This document shows positions 52,001 to 64,000 of a stretch of 64,000 nt of DNA, piece after piece. The stretch is from Luscinia megarhynchos (taxonomy: Eukaryota; Chordata; Aves; Passeriformes; Turdidae). How positions within the stretch are numbered: position 1 is the first letter of the stretch; every line of letters begins with the position of its first letter. The stretch covers positions 59,005,352 through 59,069,351 of the forward strand of contig JAPFBE010000003.1 in assembly GCA_034336665.1 (NCBI GenBank). The letters run 5' to 3'. The notes beneath the pieces are model-generated. The model searched no databases, was not told the DNA's origin, and saw only the letters and a list, made by a program, of their open reading frames with translations. The position numbers and the translations under genes are program-made.

Positions 52001-55000
52001 TGAAACTTAGTAGTGAGGAGGGCAAAATGTTTTTCATTTTACTGAGAGGAATGTTCCACTAGTTGTGGTAGAAGAACCAGTATAAAATCGAAATCCTATG
52101 CAGGTGGGTAGGTTTTAACATTTGGAAAGCATTAGCATTTGCAGCCCTTGCCAGATGTAAGAGTGTTGTGCTGAAGTTTTAAAATTATGCATTTGAAATT
52201 ATTTTGTTTATAAATTTAACTTCTTTCTACTTCATAGAACGAGAAGTTCTAATGCTAAGAACTACATATGTCTTTTTTTAAAATACGTTTAAGTTAGAAG
52301 GGCACCATGGATTGGGGATTTACAAAAGTAATCTCTCATCCCCCCCTGTTTTTTCTGCTAAAACATTAAGGCTACTGGAGAATTAAATATTAAAGGAATA
52401 GGCAGAAAATCTGTGTTTTCTAACATACTGTGTGTTAATCAATATGTTTTATGCTCTTTTGTTTGCCAAATGCTTAGGTAAATCAGGTCTTGCAGTTGCC
52501 TTTCTAATGCTTGTGTCTTATAGTCCTGAAAAGGATTAAGAAAATCCAGGTTTTACAGATTTAGCATAACATTTTCATTAGCTTCCTTTAACTGGGTTTG
52601 TTACTGAAGACTGAATTACAGAGTAAAATTAAAATACTGAGATCAGCAGAATAGCATAGGGTTGATGACTAACCTTTGGGAGCTGATTCATTGAATAAAG
52701 AAAGGGACAGATGTTAGTTTTTAATATTTTATTTCTTTATTTTTCCCCCTTGGATCTTAACATAATGATTTCATTTAAAATCCACATCTTGGAAGTTTCT
52801 TAACAGCTTTATTGGAGGGGGAAGAAGGTCGATTCTGTCATAATTGAAAGTCAGAGTGTATGTATGTATTTATTTATCCCTTATGGAATGCAATTTCAAG
52901 CAATAGGAGACAAAAATGATCGTGGTGGTAGTTGTATTAGCATGCTGTAAATGAACTGCTGCCTTCCACAGAGGGAACGAGTTGCTTTCATTTAATATTG
53001 ACCAGAAAGGAGTGCATTTAATTAAAGCTTTGGACTTTGCATTTCAAAGCACCCGGCTAACCTTGACTGATTCTTTTAAATACTCAACTGAATTGAGCGA
53101 GCATAGAAAAGGAAACTGAGTCAAGTTGGACTTAAAGAACTTACTGGTTCGTACTTGAAGTTGCCACTGCTTTTATGAGATAAAAAGTGTCAAGAAAAAG
53201 TCAAACCTGCAATCATACACTGACTCAAATTCTGTTTTTATCACATGTGTATAGTTGGGATACGTTCACACCATAACAAACATTCAAGATGCTTTGATGT
53301 GTCAAGTTATCACTTCTTTGCTAATATGTGTCAAGTGACTCTTCCCTAATGTGCTCATAATGCAAATAAGGTCAGTTACCATTAACCAGTATTTCTCTGA
53401 TTTTCTGGTGCCTGTACTTCACTTAAATATGTGAACAGTCTTTTGTTCTTCTCTGGTTTGAGCTCTGTACCACTTCTACCGAGTATTCTGTCTTGTCTTC
53501 ATTTTCCCCTTGATCCTGCATCCTGCTCCTATTCAAGGGCTGCTGCCATGGTTTGTTTTTACCTGCTGTATTCCCAGCAACAGTAGCTTTCCACTAACTG
53601 CTGGTGTTTTCCACTGAGATTGGACTCATGCGGTTCCAGCAGACATGGCTGACTCTGTCAAAGGCCCTCAGGGGTCTCTGGGCGCTGTGCTCTCAGAATA
53701 CTGTGCAAAAGCACTTAAGGTACTTCTGCACTGAACTGACAGAATCCTAGTATTATTTATTAGTCTGGTCTCTGAGCTTGGTCTTGTCTGTGATGAGGTG
53801 TCTGCTGCTAATGCCTTGTTGGAACCTGCATGTCTTGTAAACTGATGACTTAAACCACCTTTTTGGTGGCAAAGCAAGTATAACTTAATTTGGACAATTA
53901 CATGCTAATAATTTTCCTTTTTTTTTTTTTTTTTTTTTTTTTTTGCCAGTGTGATCTATTTCACACATTATCGAGCTCTTAAATGACTGTAACCACTTAG
54001 TGAAATATCCTTGCTATCAGTCTGAATAAGTCAAGGAAATTTTTGAATATTAATCCATGGTCACAAACCACATGACAGAATAATACAGAATTCCTATAGG
54101 GTTATGGTATTTCCAGAAAGGTGCCTGTTTGTGGTTCGTGTCTAAGTGGAGGAATTTTTTGAATGTTTGAATATAGAGAGCCTGGGAAAGCTGATTTGTG
54201 AGAAGGTATGAAAAGAGTTTTTGTACACTGAGGAGATGAACTGCATGCTTCACAATTTTACATAATCTGCCATTTAAGATAACATGCTTAAACTTTTTCA
54301 TGGGGAAAAGATGAGAGGAAATTTTGTGGAACTGAAAGGAACAACAGACATAAAGCTACTACATTATTTTTACATTCAGAAATGAATGCTGATATTGAGA
54401 CTAAAGACTGCAATGAAATGGAAGAGTTATATTAGATAACTGACATGTAATATAGAGGCAAATTTCTAAGTAAGAATTCCCCCGCAGGTAGGTGGGAGGT
54501 AGGTACTTAAAATCTGCAGCATCCAGATGTTAGATCCAGAGGAATGCAGCTGCTTCTCAGTAACCTCAGAGGAGGTTGCAGTTTCTTTTGTCCTGAGCTC
54601 ATGCTACAGGCAGCAGTCACAGCCACTCACCTTCAAAACCAACATGTAGGAGCCATTGGCCATGAGAGCAGCACCTACAACATGCAGAGCTGCCTGTTTG
54701 CTGGGCATGATCTAGGCCCCAACTCAGGCATCTCTAGGAAGGCTTTGAGAAGAAGTATTTCTGAACTCTTCCCCTGCTCCCACAGTCTAGAAATGAAATT
54801 CAATCAAAAACAGAGTGTTTTAGCCCCAGAAATCTTAGTGGGAAAGGCATCTTGGCTCCAGATCCAGTTATTAGGGCATTCACATTGAAGTTGGAGCTTT
54901 AAGTCCTTCTGTCAGAATTGCTTGTATAAAACATATAAACCAGTTACGGGATAACTGTGGAAGTAAGTCATATATAGAAGAGACAGTCTGGTGATAAAAA

Positions 55001-58000
55001 GCGTTTTCACTGTCATTATGTTTTGAATTCAGGATAAACCTAATCTGATTTCTCAGGTTTCCCAGGGGTATATTCAAGGCGTTATTGAACTGTTGTATGA
55101 TAAGACAGGTGACGCCGCAGATGACTATTTCCTTTGTTTCAAAGATTACATGGAGGCTTTTCAGAAGTGGAGAGCTTGTTACCCTTCCTGAATTCTGCAA
55201 ACATGTAAGGAGTCAGTCCTTTCTTCAAGGTCTACTTCATCCCTTTCATCAGCTTCTTGATCAACATGGGGATACTTCTTATCCTTCTTGAGGTGCCTGA
55301 CTTTTTCAAGCACTGTGTAGGAAAATACATACACCTGATACGAGAGTTTTGAGTTAGTTCTTCATGTTATTGTAATAAACTGATACTTTGTTATGAACTG
55401 TGTTGAGCTAGTCTGCACAAGTAGTCCTGTAAAGTTGTGTGCCTTGTGTTTTTATCAATGCATACTGTGAGCTGATTTCAGTGTGTGTTCACTGATTTGC
55501 TAGTGGGTAGTTCAAGTAAAACCTGATGCGTTGGAATGGGTTAATGGAATTGAACTATAAAATCTAATGTAGCCTGTGGAATACAGAATTTTCTTTCATC
55601 ACTTTTGTAAGTTACAAATTAAACGCCACATCAGACATCAGAAATACTCATTGTTAAAGTAAAAGGTGTGCGTATATATCAAATTAGAATTTGCATATTA
55701 TTCTGATTCCCATTTCTCTGCTTTAGGCCAGGACTATGATAGCACTTGGACTTGGCGTTGCAGCTGTTGCATTTGCAGGTAAGGTAAATTACCAGTGAAA
55801 CTCTCATTTGTAAGCTGTGGTTTCCAGAAGGGTTAATGAAGTTTTTATGAATATTAATAGTGGAAAGTGAAAAGGTTGCTTGAGAGTATTATGGAAAATT
55901 TGCCCACCTCTAGTTTCTGTCTCTTCAAAGTCATAAATTACAAAGCTCTTTTTGAAAAAGGTGGAGAAGGCTAGAGAATGTAATTTTATGGACCACAGCT
56001 AAAATGCTCCATCTGCTTTTTGTCTGCAAAATGAAAGGTGAAAAGTTTATTTACTTAACAATATACTGCGATGTGGAGGCCCTTTAGTACAGAAGAGTGC
56101 AACAAGATGCTATGATATGAAGGTGATGCTCAACAAATTGAAATAGAGGAAAATAAAAGGTTTTAGTGAATACAGTGATTTATCTTACTGTTTCCAGTTT
56201 ATTCCATTGTTTATTATCTGAATGCTTTGCATCTGGACTGTTTGTTACTCTGAAAAACAGGTTCTAGTTTGAACACAGGGCATGAGTTTAACATGAAATA
56301 ATGGTTAACAGAAAGCATTAAGAAGAGAATGAGGTAATGGTACATCACAACATTTCAACAGAGATAATTGCAATGTGGTTTTAGCTTCTATGTTAACATA
56401 GGCACACGCTTAGGTTGCTGAAACTTACAGACATGATATGTGTTTTAAGAATGAATGCATGATGCCATTTGAATGAAACAGAGCCACATTTTATAAATAG
56501 TTTTTCTGTTGTGTGTTATAGTAAGTTACATTGCTAAAGAACAGTTAAAACAATAACTATTTTTACTGTTTTTGGAGGGAGGATTTACATGGAAAATCCT
56601 CCAATAACATGGCATAAATCTTGATTCTGGTGTTGATAGACCTGCTTTGTACTTCTGGGAACACAGCCTTACAGAAATCCCTCGACTCTTTCCTAGCTGT
56701 AGACATTCAGTGCTAGTGGGGAGTTGAATGGCTCTGAATCCCAGAAGATCATCTTTTTGTAATGAAATTAAAATTGCAGTATTTACAAGGTGTGTAATTA
56801 AGCATACAGCATCACAGCAAGAAATGTGTAGTACATGGATATCTTTTTTTGAAGACACAACCTTTGAACAGTATTTAATAAATAATGTATAGGCAAAACT
56901 AACGTTTCAAACTGCCCTTTTTCTTCAAGTTCACAAGGCAAATATCTTCATTTATCATATTGAAATGTATTTAAATCTATTTATTTCGTGAGTTAAATAG
57001 TGAGTAAACACAATGGGTCTTTGTAGTCCATGACTAGGTTTTTAGATGCAGCATACTGAAGTTCTTCTCCCTCTCCCAATAGTTTGCAGTTTTTTTAAAC
57101 CAAAATTCATTCCACTGTAAGGTGATGAACATTAGTTGGAGCTTGTTTGTGTGGTTTTTTTACATTTTAGTGAATATTTCATTTAACCTCCATCTTTTTC
57201 AGGTCGTTATGCTTTCCGTGTTTGGAAACCATTGGAGCAGACAATTACAGAGGCAGCAAAGAGGATTTCAACTTCTGTAAGTTTAGATACTACCTTATGC
57301 TAAATTTGTGATTTTGTATTTCAAGTATTCAGAAAGGAGACGTTTTATATTAAATACAGTTAAGTGCCAGGTAGATAATTTATTTCCCAGGGTAGGACTG
57401 CTCCCTACTGTGTAAATTCTGGCATGTTGTCTGCTATATTTTAAATACCTATGGGTGAAACTGTATCAAAAGATGTTTATGAGCTTGATAAACAGTTGCA
57501 GTTTTTTCTGCTGATGTTCCTTGTTTTGGTACCCTTTACTAGTAAGTGTTAAGATAAATTGTTCAAGTACACTGTAAGAAAGTCACTAATTCCTAAATAT
57601 TGCAAAGTGATGACATGCAGTTTCATTTCCAGCAGCTAAAAGTGAAAAAAATTCAGTCTTTCAGATACAGTGTTAAAAAATCAAGAAGACAAATTGATGA
57701 ACCTCTAGGATTGGGTTGCCATGGAGATGGGAGAGCTTCTGTGCTGGTTAACATATGAGTTGTCTTTTTTCTTCTTCCCCAGCTAATTTGAACTTTTAAA
57801 CAGGTTTTTGTTCTTTGGTTTTGCCCTACTTATTGGAAAATACAATAATGAGATAAAAAATCAAGAAGTAGAGTGTTGTGTGGGATGCATATGCAGGGAA
57901 TATTTGAGAACATTTACTTACTGCTTCAGTGGCGATGTTTTCCTCTGGTAAATAAATACATGTGTTCCATTCCTGTTTGATTGAAGTAATTCCCAATGAG

Positions 58001-60461
58001 ATGGGTGTCTGCTTGTGGCAGTGTGTTCCTTCAGAGTTCATAGTCTATGTGCACTTATCCACAGCAAAAGAATGCTATTCCCTTCATCATGCTGATGGGT
58101 GAGCGTGTTCAGGGAGTAGTTGTTGCAGATGATTATTTCCTGAAAAATATACTAAAGGTAGGTTTTTAAAAAAAAATACAAGCATTCTACCTACTAATGT
58201 TAGGCCAGTTGCAGCACAGAGCCTCTCTAGGCAGACACTGAGGTCCAAATTCATTTGCCAACTGTGCTTGGTGTTCTGTGCTAAAGGTGCAAGCTTGATC
58301 AATGCAAGCTTCCTGGGGAGGAGATTCAACTGTCCTCTTGGGGCTGACTTTTGTTTTTTCTTATCCTGTATTTCAGCCAGAAATTATGCTCTTGGAAAAC
58401 TTTTTGCTCTCTGTCCCTCTTACTGCACTGCTCTTGTGAGACCAATGTGAATTTTTTTTTTCCTATTTCAAAAAATTTTTTGAAATATTCCCATATTGCC
58501 TGCCAAAACAACAGAGGGGATTTAGGTACTGTGAATTAAATTGCTTTCACATGATACAGATACAGGGTGACTTGAAGGCTTGCTAGATGTAGCTAGCAGT
58601 ACATGTGGCTTCAGAGTATGGAGTGCTTCAGTCTTCACCCTCCCTCCCTTCTCCCTAGCAGTTTTACTCCAGCAATTCTTTTTCTATCCATTTGTAGATA
58701 TAGGCTAGAGAATCTAAATTCAGATACATTCGCATAAGAAAGCAGGCAGTGACTCTTAACACATTGAAATGTGACATGCTACTGCACAGAGAGGTGTCTG
58801 TTCCTAGGAAGCTGCACCTCTCAATACTGACTGAGCCAAGATCATTACAGACCTATCTCATTTTTACCACAGTGACTTTGAGTCCTGCAGAATTCATGAA
58901 CAACCATAAAGAGCAAACTAGGAGCTTCTGCATTCTAAGTGTTCTTAGTCCCTGGAGCAGTATCCTCTGTCTGCCTTAACATCCTGCTTTTCTGCCCAGA
59001 ACTGTGTTGATTTCAAATAGGGTGTCTCTTCTGCTATTCTATTTCTGGACTTGAAAATAGAAGTTTTCGGTGTAAGATGAGATCCACTGAAGACAGTAAA
59101 AACTCTCTTCCTGTTTGTCATTTACTGTGTGTATCTGCTGGCTTTATATTTGTGAGAGGGTAATGATAATATTTTTCTTCTACAACCATGGTTCAAATTG
59201 AAGATCCGTGTATAATTCTTAGCCAAATTTATTTGACTTTTACTACTCTACAGGTACTACTTTCTTGGTTTGTATTTTTAATATTTTTTTATTCTCCCCT
59301 TAACAATTAATTATTTTCTTTGAAACAGTAAAGATTAATTGCAGAGGTCCTGTGTAAGTGCTTATTCTCCATACTGCTTATTTTAGTAGTTTTACATGAC
59401 TTTGTAGAATTTGATGCTGCTGAGTATAATTTGTGAATTAGAATTTTTCTTCACATTTCTTGATAGCTTATAGCCCTTTACAGTGTACTGACAAAGGTTA
59501 TTAAGCAGTTGGTACTTTTACCTGCACTTACTGGATCATCACTGGATCATCTCATCACCTTTAGTTTCTGAGCTCAGTGTTACTTTGCTGGGTTTCTGTG
59601 GTGTTTGAAGGCACCTTACTTGGTCACTATAATTTTCAGTGCTTATTCTAGCTTTCAAGCATGAAACCTTGTCGCTTGTGGCATCCTTTTCCTTCTGAGT
59701 ATGTGAACAGCTGCCTATTTCAAAGCTAGCTGCCTCCCTCTGTAAGCCCCCACTCTTCCTCCTGTATTTACAATGCATCCCCTGCTCTGTTTGCAGTAGA
59801 AATCACACTTGATGTTGGTCCCTCCCAATCACACAAGATAATACAGATGCTGTTTATTCTTACTGTCTGCTCACTAATAAATGACTTGGGAAAGATCAAG
59901 CTGAGCAATTATAAAGTGATCATTTAAAATGTTGTTTGCCGTATCTTGAGGATTTTACACTTCCGGTTTACTTATGTAAATAAGTAACGTGTAGTCAACA
60001 ACTGCACTCATCTTTTTGTCAGAAATAGTAAGCAGAAGCAAGTAAAAACTTTATTCTGAGTTTTTACCTCACATTTAAGACAATTACTTCATATTTAAGA
60101 ATATGTATTTGTAAATGCTTGTGTAATTTAGTCTTGAAGTTTTCTACCATCTTTCTTTCAGTGGAGAAGGACACTGGAGGAATCATTGTCATTTCCACTC
60201 TATGAGAAGTCCTAATGCTTGCTCCCACAGAAATATTTTTTTTTCATTTGAGCATAGTTTTGTCACTGGTGTCACAAATGCCAGGGACACTGTTTTGTTT
60301 CTGTGTAGTGAGAAAGAGTCTGTTACCACTAGAAGGTGCATAGCTCTAAGTAGTCATTTGGCTATTCTTCCTCAGAATTAATGCCATTAGTTATACTATT
60401 AATATTTCCTTAAAGTGTGAAATAAAGAAACAAGCATTTCAGTAGCATTCATTACCTTTCT

Positions 60462-60518
<57 letters not shown>

Positions 60519-63500
60519 TTGAAGACAGAAACAGCAATTCTAGGCCAAATGAAGTGTCAAAATACTCAAATTCCACAGTCATGAAACTCTGTGTTCCATA
60601 ACAAAATTATGTCTTCTGTAGCACATCATTAGGTTTTCCCACTCTGTTTCCCTTACTGGATCTGATTCTGCTCAGACTCATAGAGTTCTGAATTGAGAGG
60701 TAAGGGTAGCAGATATCTTTCTTGTCCTTAATTGAAAATAAAGCTTCCAGAGAACAATGCAGTCAATTTTATAAGATTTCTTTTCAAACTAAAGTGAAGG
60801 AAGTTAAATTTGATATTGCCATAATTGTGTATTGTATCACAGCTTCTAAATAGTTTGTGGTTGCAGTTTGTTTTTTGTGTTTGGTTTTTTTATCTCCGGT
60901 GTTTGTTACCCTTTTGGTGGAAGACTGTATTGGTTTCAAGAGAAATTCCCTACTCCATGTAATATAATACATGGTCTCAGTTTTGGTGTTTTCAGTTTCT
61001 TAACTGGCATGGAAACAGTGATTATGCTTTCCCTTTGCTATGACAGAAAAAGTATCTTGAAGATGTCATGGTCCCTATGCACTGGATTTTTTTTTCTGGT
61101 TGCTTTTGCAAAGATTTGTATGGCTGACTAGATGTTTGCAAAGCAAGGACAGCCATTTTCTGTCCCTCCCTGTGCCCCAAACCTATTAATAGCATTTGTT
61201 CAGACAGGAGGACTTACATAAATTGCTGAACAGAAATAATGCACAAGGAAATTAAGTAAATAAGATGGTATCTCCTCCCCTTCCCCCACATAGTACAAAG
61301 GAATGAAGAGCTTTTTCCAGTACAAAATTTTCTTTGCAATTGCTGGAGCTAATAAATAATCAAGTGTCTAGAGCTACCTGCTCATCAAGGAGTTCTCATA
61401 ACAGAAAAATATCTTTCCAGCTATTACTTAGAATTTACAACTAGGAAAAAAATGTTTTCGCTTGGGTAGCATGCAAAAGTGCTTTTATTAGGGAACTAGA
61501 AATTTGCCAGGGTGTTGCCTAAATTGAAGTCTCAGTGTTTCTTCCTTTTTTTTCTAACCAACGGGGAAAATGCTTTTATGTGTAATTTCCTTCTGCTTTA
61601 AATTCTGCTTAGGATGGAGATCTTAATTTAAGAATTGGTTATTGTTGCTACATTCTTCACTTACGAGAAGAAAATATTTTTTCTTGGAGACCAATTCAAC
61701 AAACCATTTTTGTTTGCGTGTGAAAGGACACAGGCAACAGAATTTCTTTTTTTGTTCCTCTTGGAGGTGAACCGAGGCTTCCTAAGGTTAGAACAGCATC
61801 AAGGAGGTAGGCTTTAAAAGCAGGAAAAGTATTTCTGTATGTAAGCCTGCAGTCATCCCTCCCTAGTCTCTCATTTTAAATAGTGTTTTAGATGACATCT
61901 ACCAAGAGCAGAGACAAACTGTATTAAAGAAAATTCAAATGTTGTTCTTCTCTACATTAATAGCAGACTAGTGGTCTCCTGCATTAGAGTTGTATGTCAG
62001 AGTTGAAGGGTGGAGAGGAATTCAGGAAAGTGCACCTAGACTGCTTTGGGAGCAAATGTTTCTGGAAAAACTTTCGGAGAACATTAAAGTATGCTTTTCT
62101 CTTTTGCTTGTAATAACTGTTGGGCATTGTTGCAAATTTCTATGCAGTTCTGCTCTTCAAGGGTGTTACCTTTTGGCCATTAAATTATTAGCATAATTTC
62201 CCTTCTGAGAACCAGAGAAGCAGTGTGTGTTCCCTTAGTGTTGCACCCTCTAACTTGTCATGTCCATGGGCACTATTACGGGTCTGGTTTGTGTTACCCT
62301 GTAGCTACAGAAGTGGCTCCTCCACAGATTCTCATTGTTAGCATGGCACAGGTCCTTCAGCTTTGATACCTGTAGTGTTACAGTAGTGGTTACTTTATTC
62401 ATGGTTTGGGGAGGGAAGAACAAAGATAAAATTAACACACTGAAAAATTCCCTTCTGTGTTTGCATGTGACTTTATGGTAGCAATAGGTGAAGTATTTCT
62501 GAACCATGCTTTTGGGTGAGTATCTCTCCTAAGCTTAAAGGCTTTGCTTAGCTTTCATAGACAGAACCTTTAAATACTACATAATGGTTTAGAAATTATA
62601 TAAGAGGGTTTGTGTAGACATAAGGCAAAATTTTCACTGAATATGAATGTCTGTATTTAGTGAGAAGAGTTTTTTCAAGGGCCAGGCACATTTTACTTGG
62701 GGGTAAGGGGAATACTTAAAATAGTCTCAGCTCTCAGGCCAGACCTCCCTTTGATAGCAACAAAAGAAGCTTATTTTCCCCTAGTTGATAGGTTTGGCAT
62801 TAAAGAAAAAACTTCAGTCTTTTGAGTGATTATTGTGTGTTAGTTCCCCAAGGCCTGGAGCTACATCTGATACTTCTGGGACTTACAGAAACACTCACAT
62901 TGTGATCACTTCTAACCATCGATCGTGGTTCTGTAGGTTTTTTTTCATAATTTAAAATAGATTTATGGTTGACAAATATACTTTCAACCCATTCTCTGTG
63001 ACTATCTCTGTCTCCATTCTTATCTCCTTTTTAATATTCTTTTCCCACTGTTTTTTCTTCCTTTCTTAAAACAATAAAGTTTCATATGACAATAAGTTTT
63101 AAAAAAATTAACCCCAGATCCTATATCTAATAGTTATCAGTCATTGGTTTATTTACCTACTTGCTTTATTGAAATATCTGGAGTGATTGTCCATAGCATC
63201 CATGGATGCCAAAGTATTGTCACTTTTGGCATTTTCCATTGTGATGGTACCAGTGCTTTTCTCAAGAGCTGTCCTACTTTCCCTCCCATACCCTCCCCAA
63301 CACATACATTGTACTATCCTATGCTAGTATGTACTTTGATTCTGGTCTTTTTTGCCTGGAGGCAGGATTTTAATGGCTGTAGCTATTAATATCTCTTAGT
63401 AACAGTAGAAGATTGTGAAAACATAGGTAGTTATTTTTAAGTTGGTTTTTGTATCTGTTATCACTCAGGAGAAGTCCTTTCATATTATCTGGTTTCCAGT

Positions 63501-63706
63501 CATGCCATGCCTTCGAAATAAATTATGGATGAATGTAATGCCCTGAATGAGGTCATATAACTACAGTTTAGTTCCTGGCACTTTGTACATGAACTAATTA
63601 CTGCTTTTTTCCCCCTTTCTTCTTTTTAGAGTCTTTCATCATACTATAAAGGAGGATTTGAACAGAAAATGAGTAGGCGAGAAGCAAGTCTTATTTTAGG
63701 TGTAAG
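48742..63706 (+). CDS. DNAJC15: DNAJC15 (MCJ), mitochondrial J protein, 5' part (four coding exons)
   Basis: Plus-strand CDS: 48742-48843, 55727-55778, 57203-57276, 63630-63706, then beyond the window. 101 complete codons plus two bases are visible out of about 150 in the family. Order: soluble N-terminus with the family motif LRYAEY (residues 11-16); one membrane helix IALGLGVAAVAFAG (about 39-52); RYAFRVWKPLEQ; then SSYYKGGFEQKMSRREA, the stretch just before the J domain. Human has SLIAVGLGVAALAFAGRYAF and SSYYKGGFEQKMSRREAGLI. The HPD-bearing J domain is not in the window. Established role: inner mitochondrial membrane, restrains respiratory complex I and assists TIM23-linked import; relative of DNAJC19/Pam18. 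DNAJC19 is excluded by the long N-terminus with LRYAEY. Confidence 0.97.
49004..49471 (-). mobile_element. Probable endogenous retrovirus LTR, antisense, at the DNAJC15 CpG-island edge
   Basis: Read on the minus strand it begins TGGGCTGTAGGGGATGATC and passes a pyrimidine-rich tract (49205-49285). It continues CACCCTACCCCTTTACCC and AACCCGCTGCCGTGTGCGGG, then AACTTAATAAAACTTTCGG, a polyadenylation-signal region, a U5-like stretch with TCTGGGACCACGAG, and ends GACGCCACA. TG...CA ends, polyA signal position and retained CpGs suit a fairly young avian LTR. The downstream edge inside the CpG island is uncertain. No target-site duplication found. Confidence 0.5.
49478..49821 (-). mobile_element. 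Probable second, different endogenous retrovirus LTR, antisense
   Basis: On the minus strand it begins TGCAGGCTTGTTTGAAC. A TATA-like CCTGTAAAAGGGGCAGTG follows, then a GC-rich leader, then the polyA-signal region ACTAATAAATTGCCTTATTG, and a U5-like end CCGATTTCGGTGAGCAGTTC to CATAACA. About 344 bp, with TG...CA ends. Promoter-like box, polyA signal and U5 are in LTR order. It does not match the adjacent 49004-49471 segment. No gag/pol/env is present. No clear primer-binding site or target duplication. Confidence 0.55.
53918..53944. repeat. Poly-T tract (T27)
   Basis: 27 consecutive T in DNAJC15 intron 1, with no identifiable retrocopy beside it. Confidence 0.95.
55727..55778 (+). CDS. DNAJC15: DNAJC15 coding exon 2 (transmembrane helix)
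   Basis: The acceptor is CTTTAG and the exon encodes ARTMIALGLGVAAVAFA plus the first base of Gly52, with donor GTAAGG. It holds essentially the whole predicted single membrane helix that anchors the protein in the inner mitochondrial membrane. It aligns with human VRSLIAVGLGVAALAFAG. Confidence 0.97.
55779..57202 (+). other. DNAJC15 intron 2
   Basis: About 1.4 kb of AT-rich intron, with nothing recognisable in it. Confidence 0.9.
57203..57276 (+). CDS. DNAJC15: DNAJC15 coding exon 3
   Basis: The acceptor TTTTTCAG comes first, then GT completing Gly52, then RYAFRVWKPLEQTITEAAKR and ISTS, with donor GTAAGT. It is nearly identical to human RYAFRIWKPLEQVITETAKK, in the matrix-facing segment after the helix. 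Confidence 0.97.
57277..63629 (+). other. DNAJC15 intron 3
   Basis: About 6.4 kb of AT-rich intron. Only the TAGA microsatellite at 60462-60515 stands out. No additional exon is seen, and exon 3 to exon 4 joins in phase as in human. Confidence 0.9.
60462..60515. repeat. TAGA/GATA tetranucleotide microsatellite (about 13 units)
   Basis: A pure (TAGA)n run of about 54 bp in DNAJC15 intron 3. It is the same motif as the array near EPSTI1, but the flanks are unrelated. Confidence 0.98.
63630..63706 (+). CDS. DNAJC15: DNAJC15 coding exon 4
   Basis: The acceptor TTTTTAG comes first, then SLSSYYKGGFEQKMSRREAS and LILGV, plus two bases (AG) of the next codon, with donor GTAGGT. It matches human SFSSYYKGGFEQKMSRREAG and LILGVS, just before the J domain. 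The split codon (AG|n) would most simply be Ser as in human. The next exon should lie right of the window. Confidence 0.97.
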
Positions 63707-64000
63707 GTAGGTGTGTTGCATCAATATGTTTTTACTTTAGCAAGTATTGAATGAAGCAGATGCATGTTTCAAGAATGTGAAATACTCTTGCCAAAACCAT
63801 AGCTTTTTTTGTAAAAGACTTCTAATGGCTTATAAATTATTCTAATACTCTGGTTAAACTAAAATGCAAACAATAAAATGCTCATAAAACATATGACTTT
63901 TGTTTGGATTGAAGGCATGGTAACATACTGCAGTGGAGAATTGTTCTTGCTGTGCCCTGGGTCCCTTTCAGCAGAGCCACTCCCCAGCCAGGCATTTCCC
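63707..64000 (+). other. DNAJC15 intron 4, start only
   Basis: It begins with donor GTAGGT and runs off the right edge. No feature is seen. Confidence 0.9.

Larger units (their letters stand above)
48844..55726 (+). other. DNAJC15 intron 1
   Basis: About 6.9 kb. The first kilobase carries the end of the CpG island and two antisense LTR-like segments. The rest is AT-rich, with a T27 tract at 53918-53944 and no recognisable exon. Confidence 0.85.

Noticed and set aside
1..64000. CRISPR arrays, operons, bacterial or phage systems, tRNA or rRNA genes
   Set aside because: The DNA is intron-rich vertebrate sequence. The only direct-repeat arrays are satellites without spacers, and no tRNA or rRNA signature was seen by eye.

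Overview
The window is vertebrate nuclear DNA, most probably avian. Short exons with consensus splice sites are scattered through kilobases of AT-rich intron. Several CR1-type LINE tails and avian-style retroviral LTRs are present, with no bacterial-style gene packing. A songbird is my guess at lineage from the LTR types, but I cannot prove it.

Two protein-coding genes occupy the window, arranged head to head. Positions 273-40379 on the minus strand hold EPSTI1 (epithelial-stromal interaction 1). Nine coding exons join in perfect reading phase into about 308 codons of mostly coiled-coil protein. Its start codon is at 40379. An ISRE-like interferon-response element lies about 90 bp upstream, at 40466-40477. 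From 48742 to beyond the right edge on the plus strand lies DNAJC15 (MCJ), an inner-mitochondrial-membrane J protein. Four coding exons are visible (101 complete codons), starting inside a CpG island. The J domain with its HPD motif lies beyond position 64000. The EPSTI1-DNAJC15 divergent order matches the human 13q14.11 arrangement as I know it.

The two start codons are 8.4 kb apart. That gap holds a 13-bp minisatellite, a GATA microsatellite, a probable ERVL-type LTR, a small tandem duplication, a T31 tract and two unexplained GC/CpG-rich blocks. The introns hold four clear CR1 remnants, one solo LTR (33635-34208), a possible MIR scrap, and two adjacent antisense LTR-like segments just inside DNAJC15 intron 1.

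The two genes have no known shared pathway: EPSTI1 is an interferon-induced immune gene, and DNAJC15 tunes respiratory complex I and protein import. I found no RNA gene, CRISPR array or clearly new system. The best leads are a two-exon internal duplication inside EPSTI1, the compact ISRE promoter with adjacent repeat arrays, the LTR pair abutting the DNAJC15 CpG island, and an isolated CpG-rich block at 48110-48400. Most open frames over 60 codons here are chance frames in intron or repeat.
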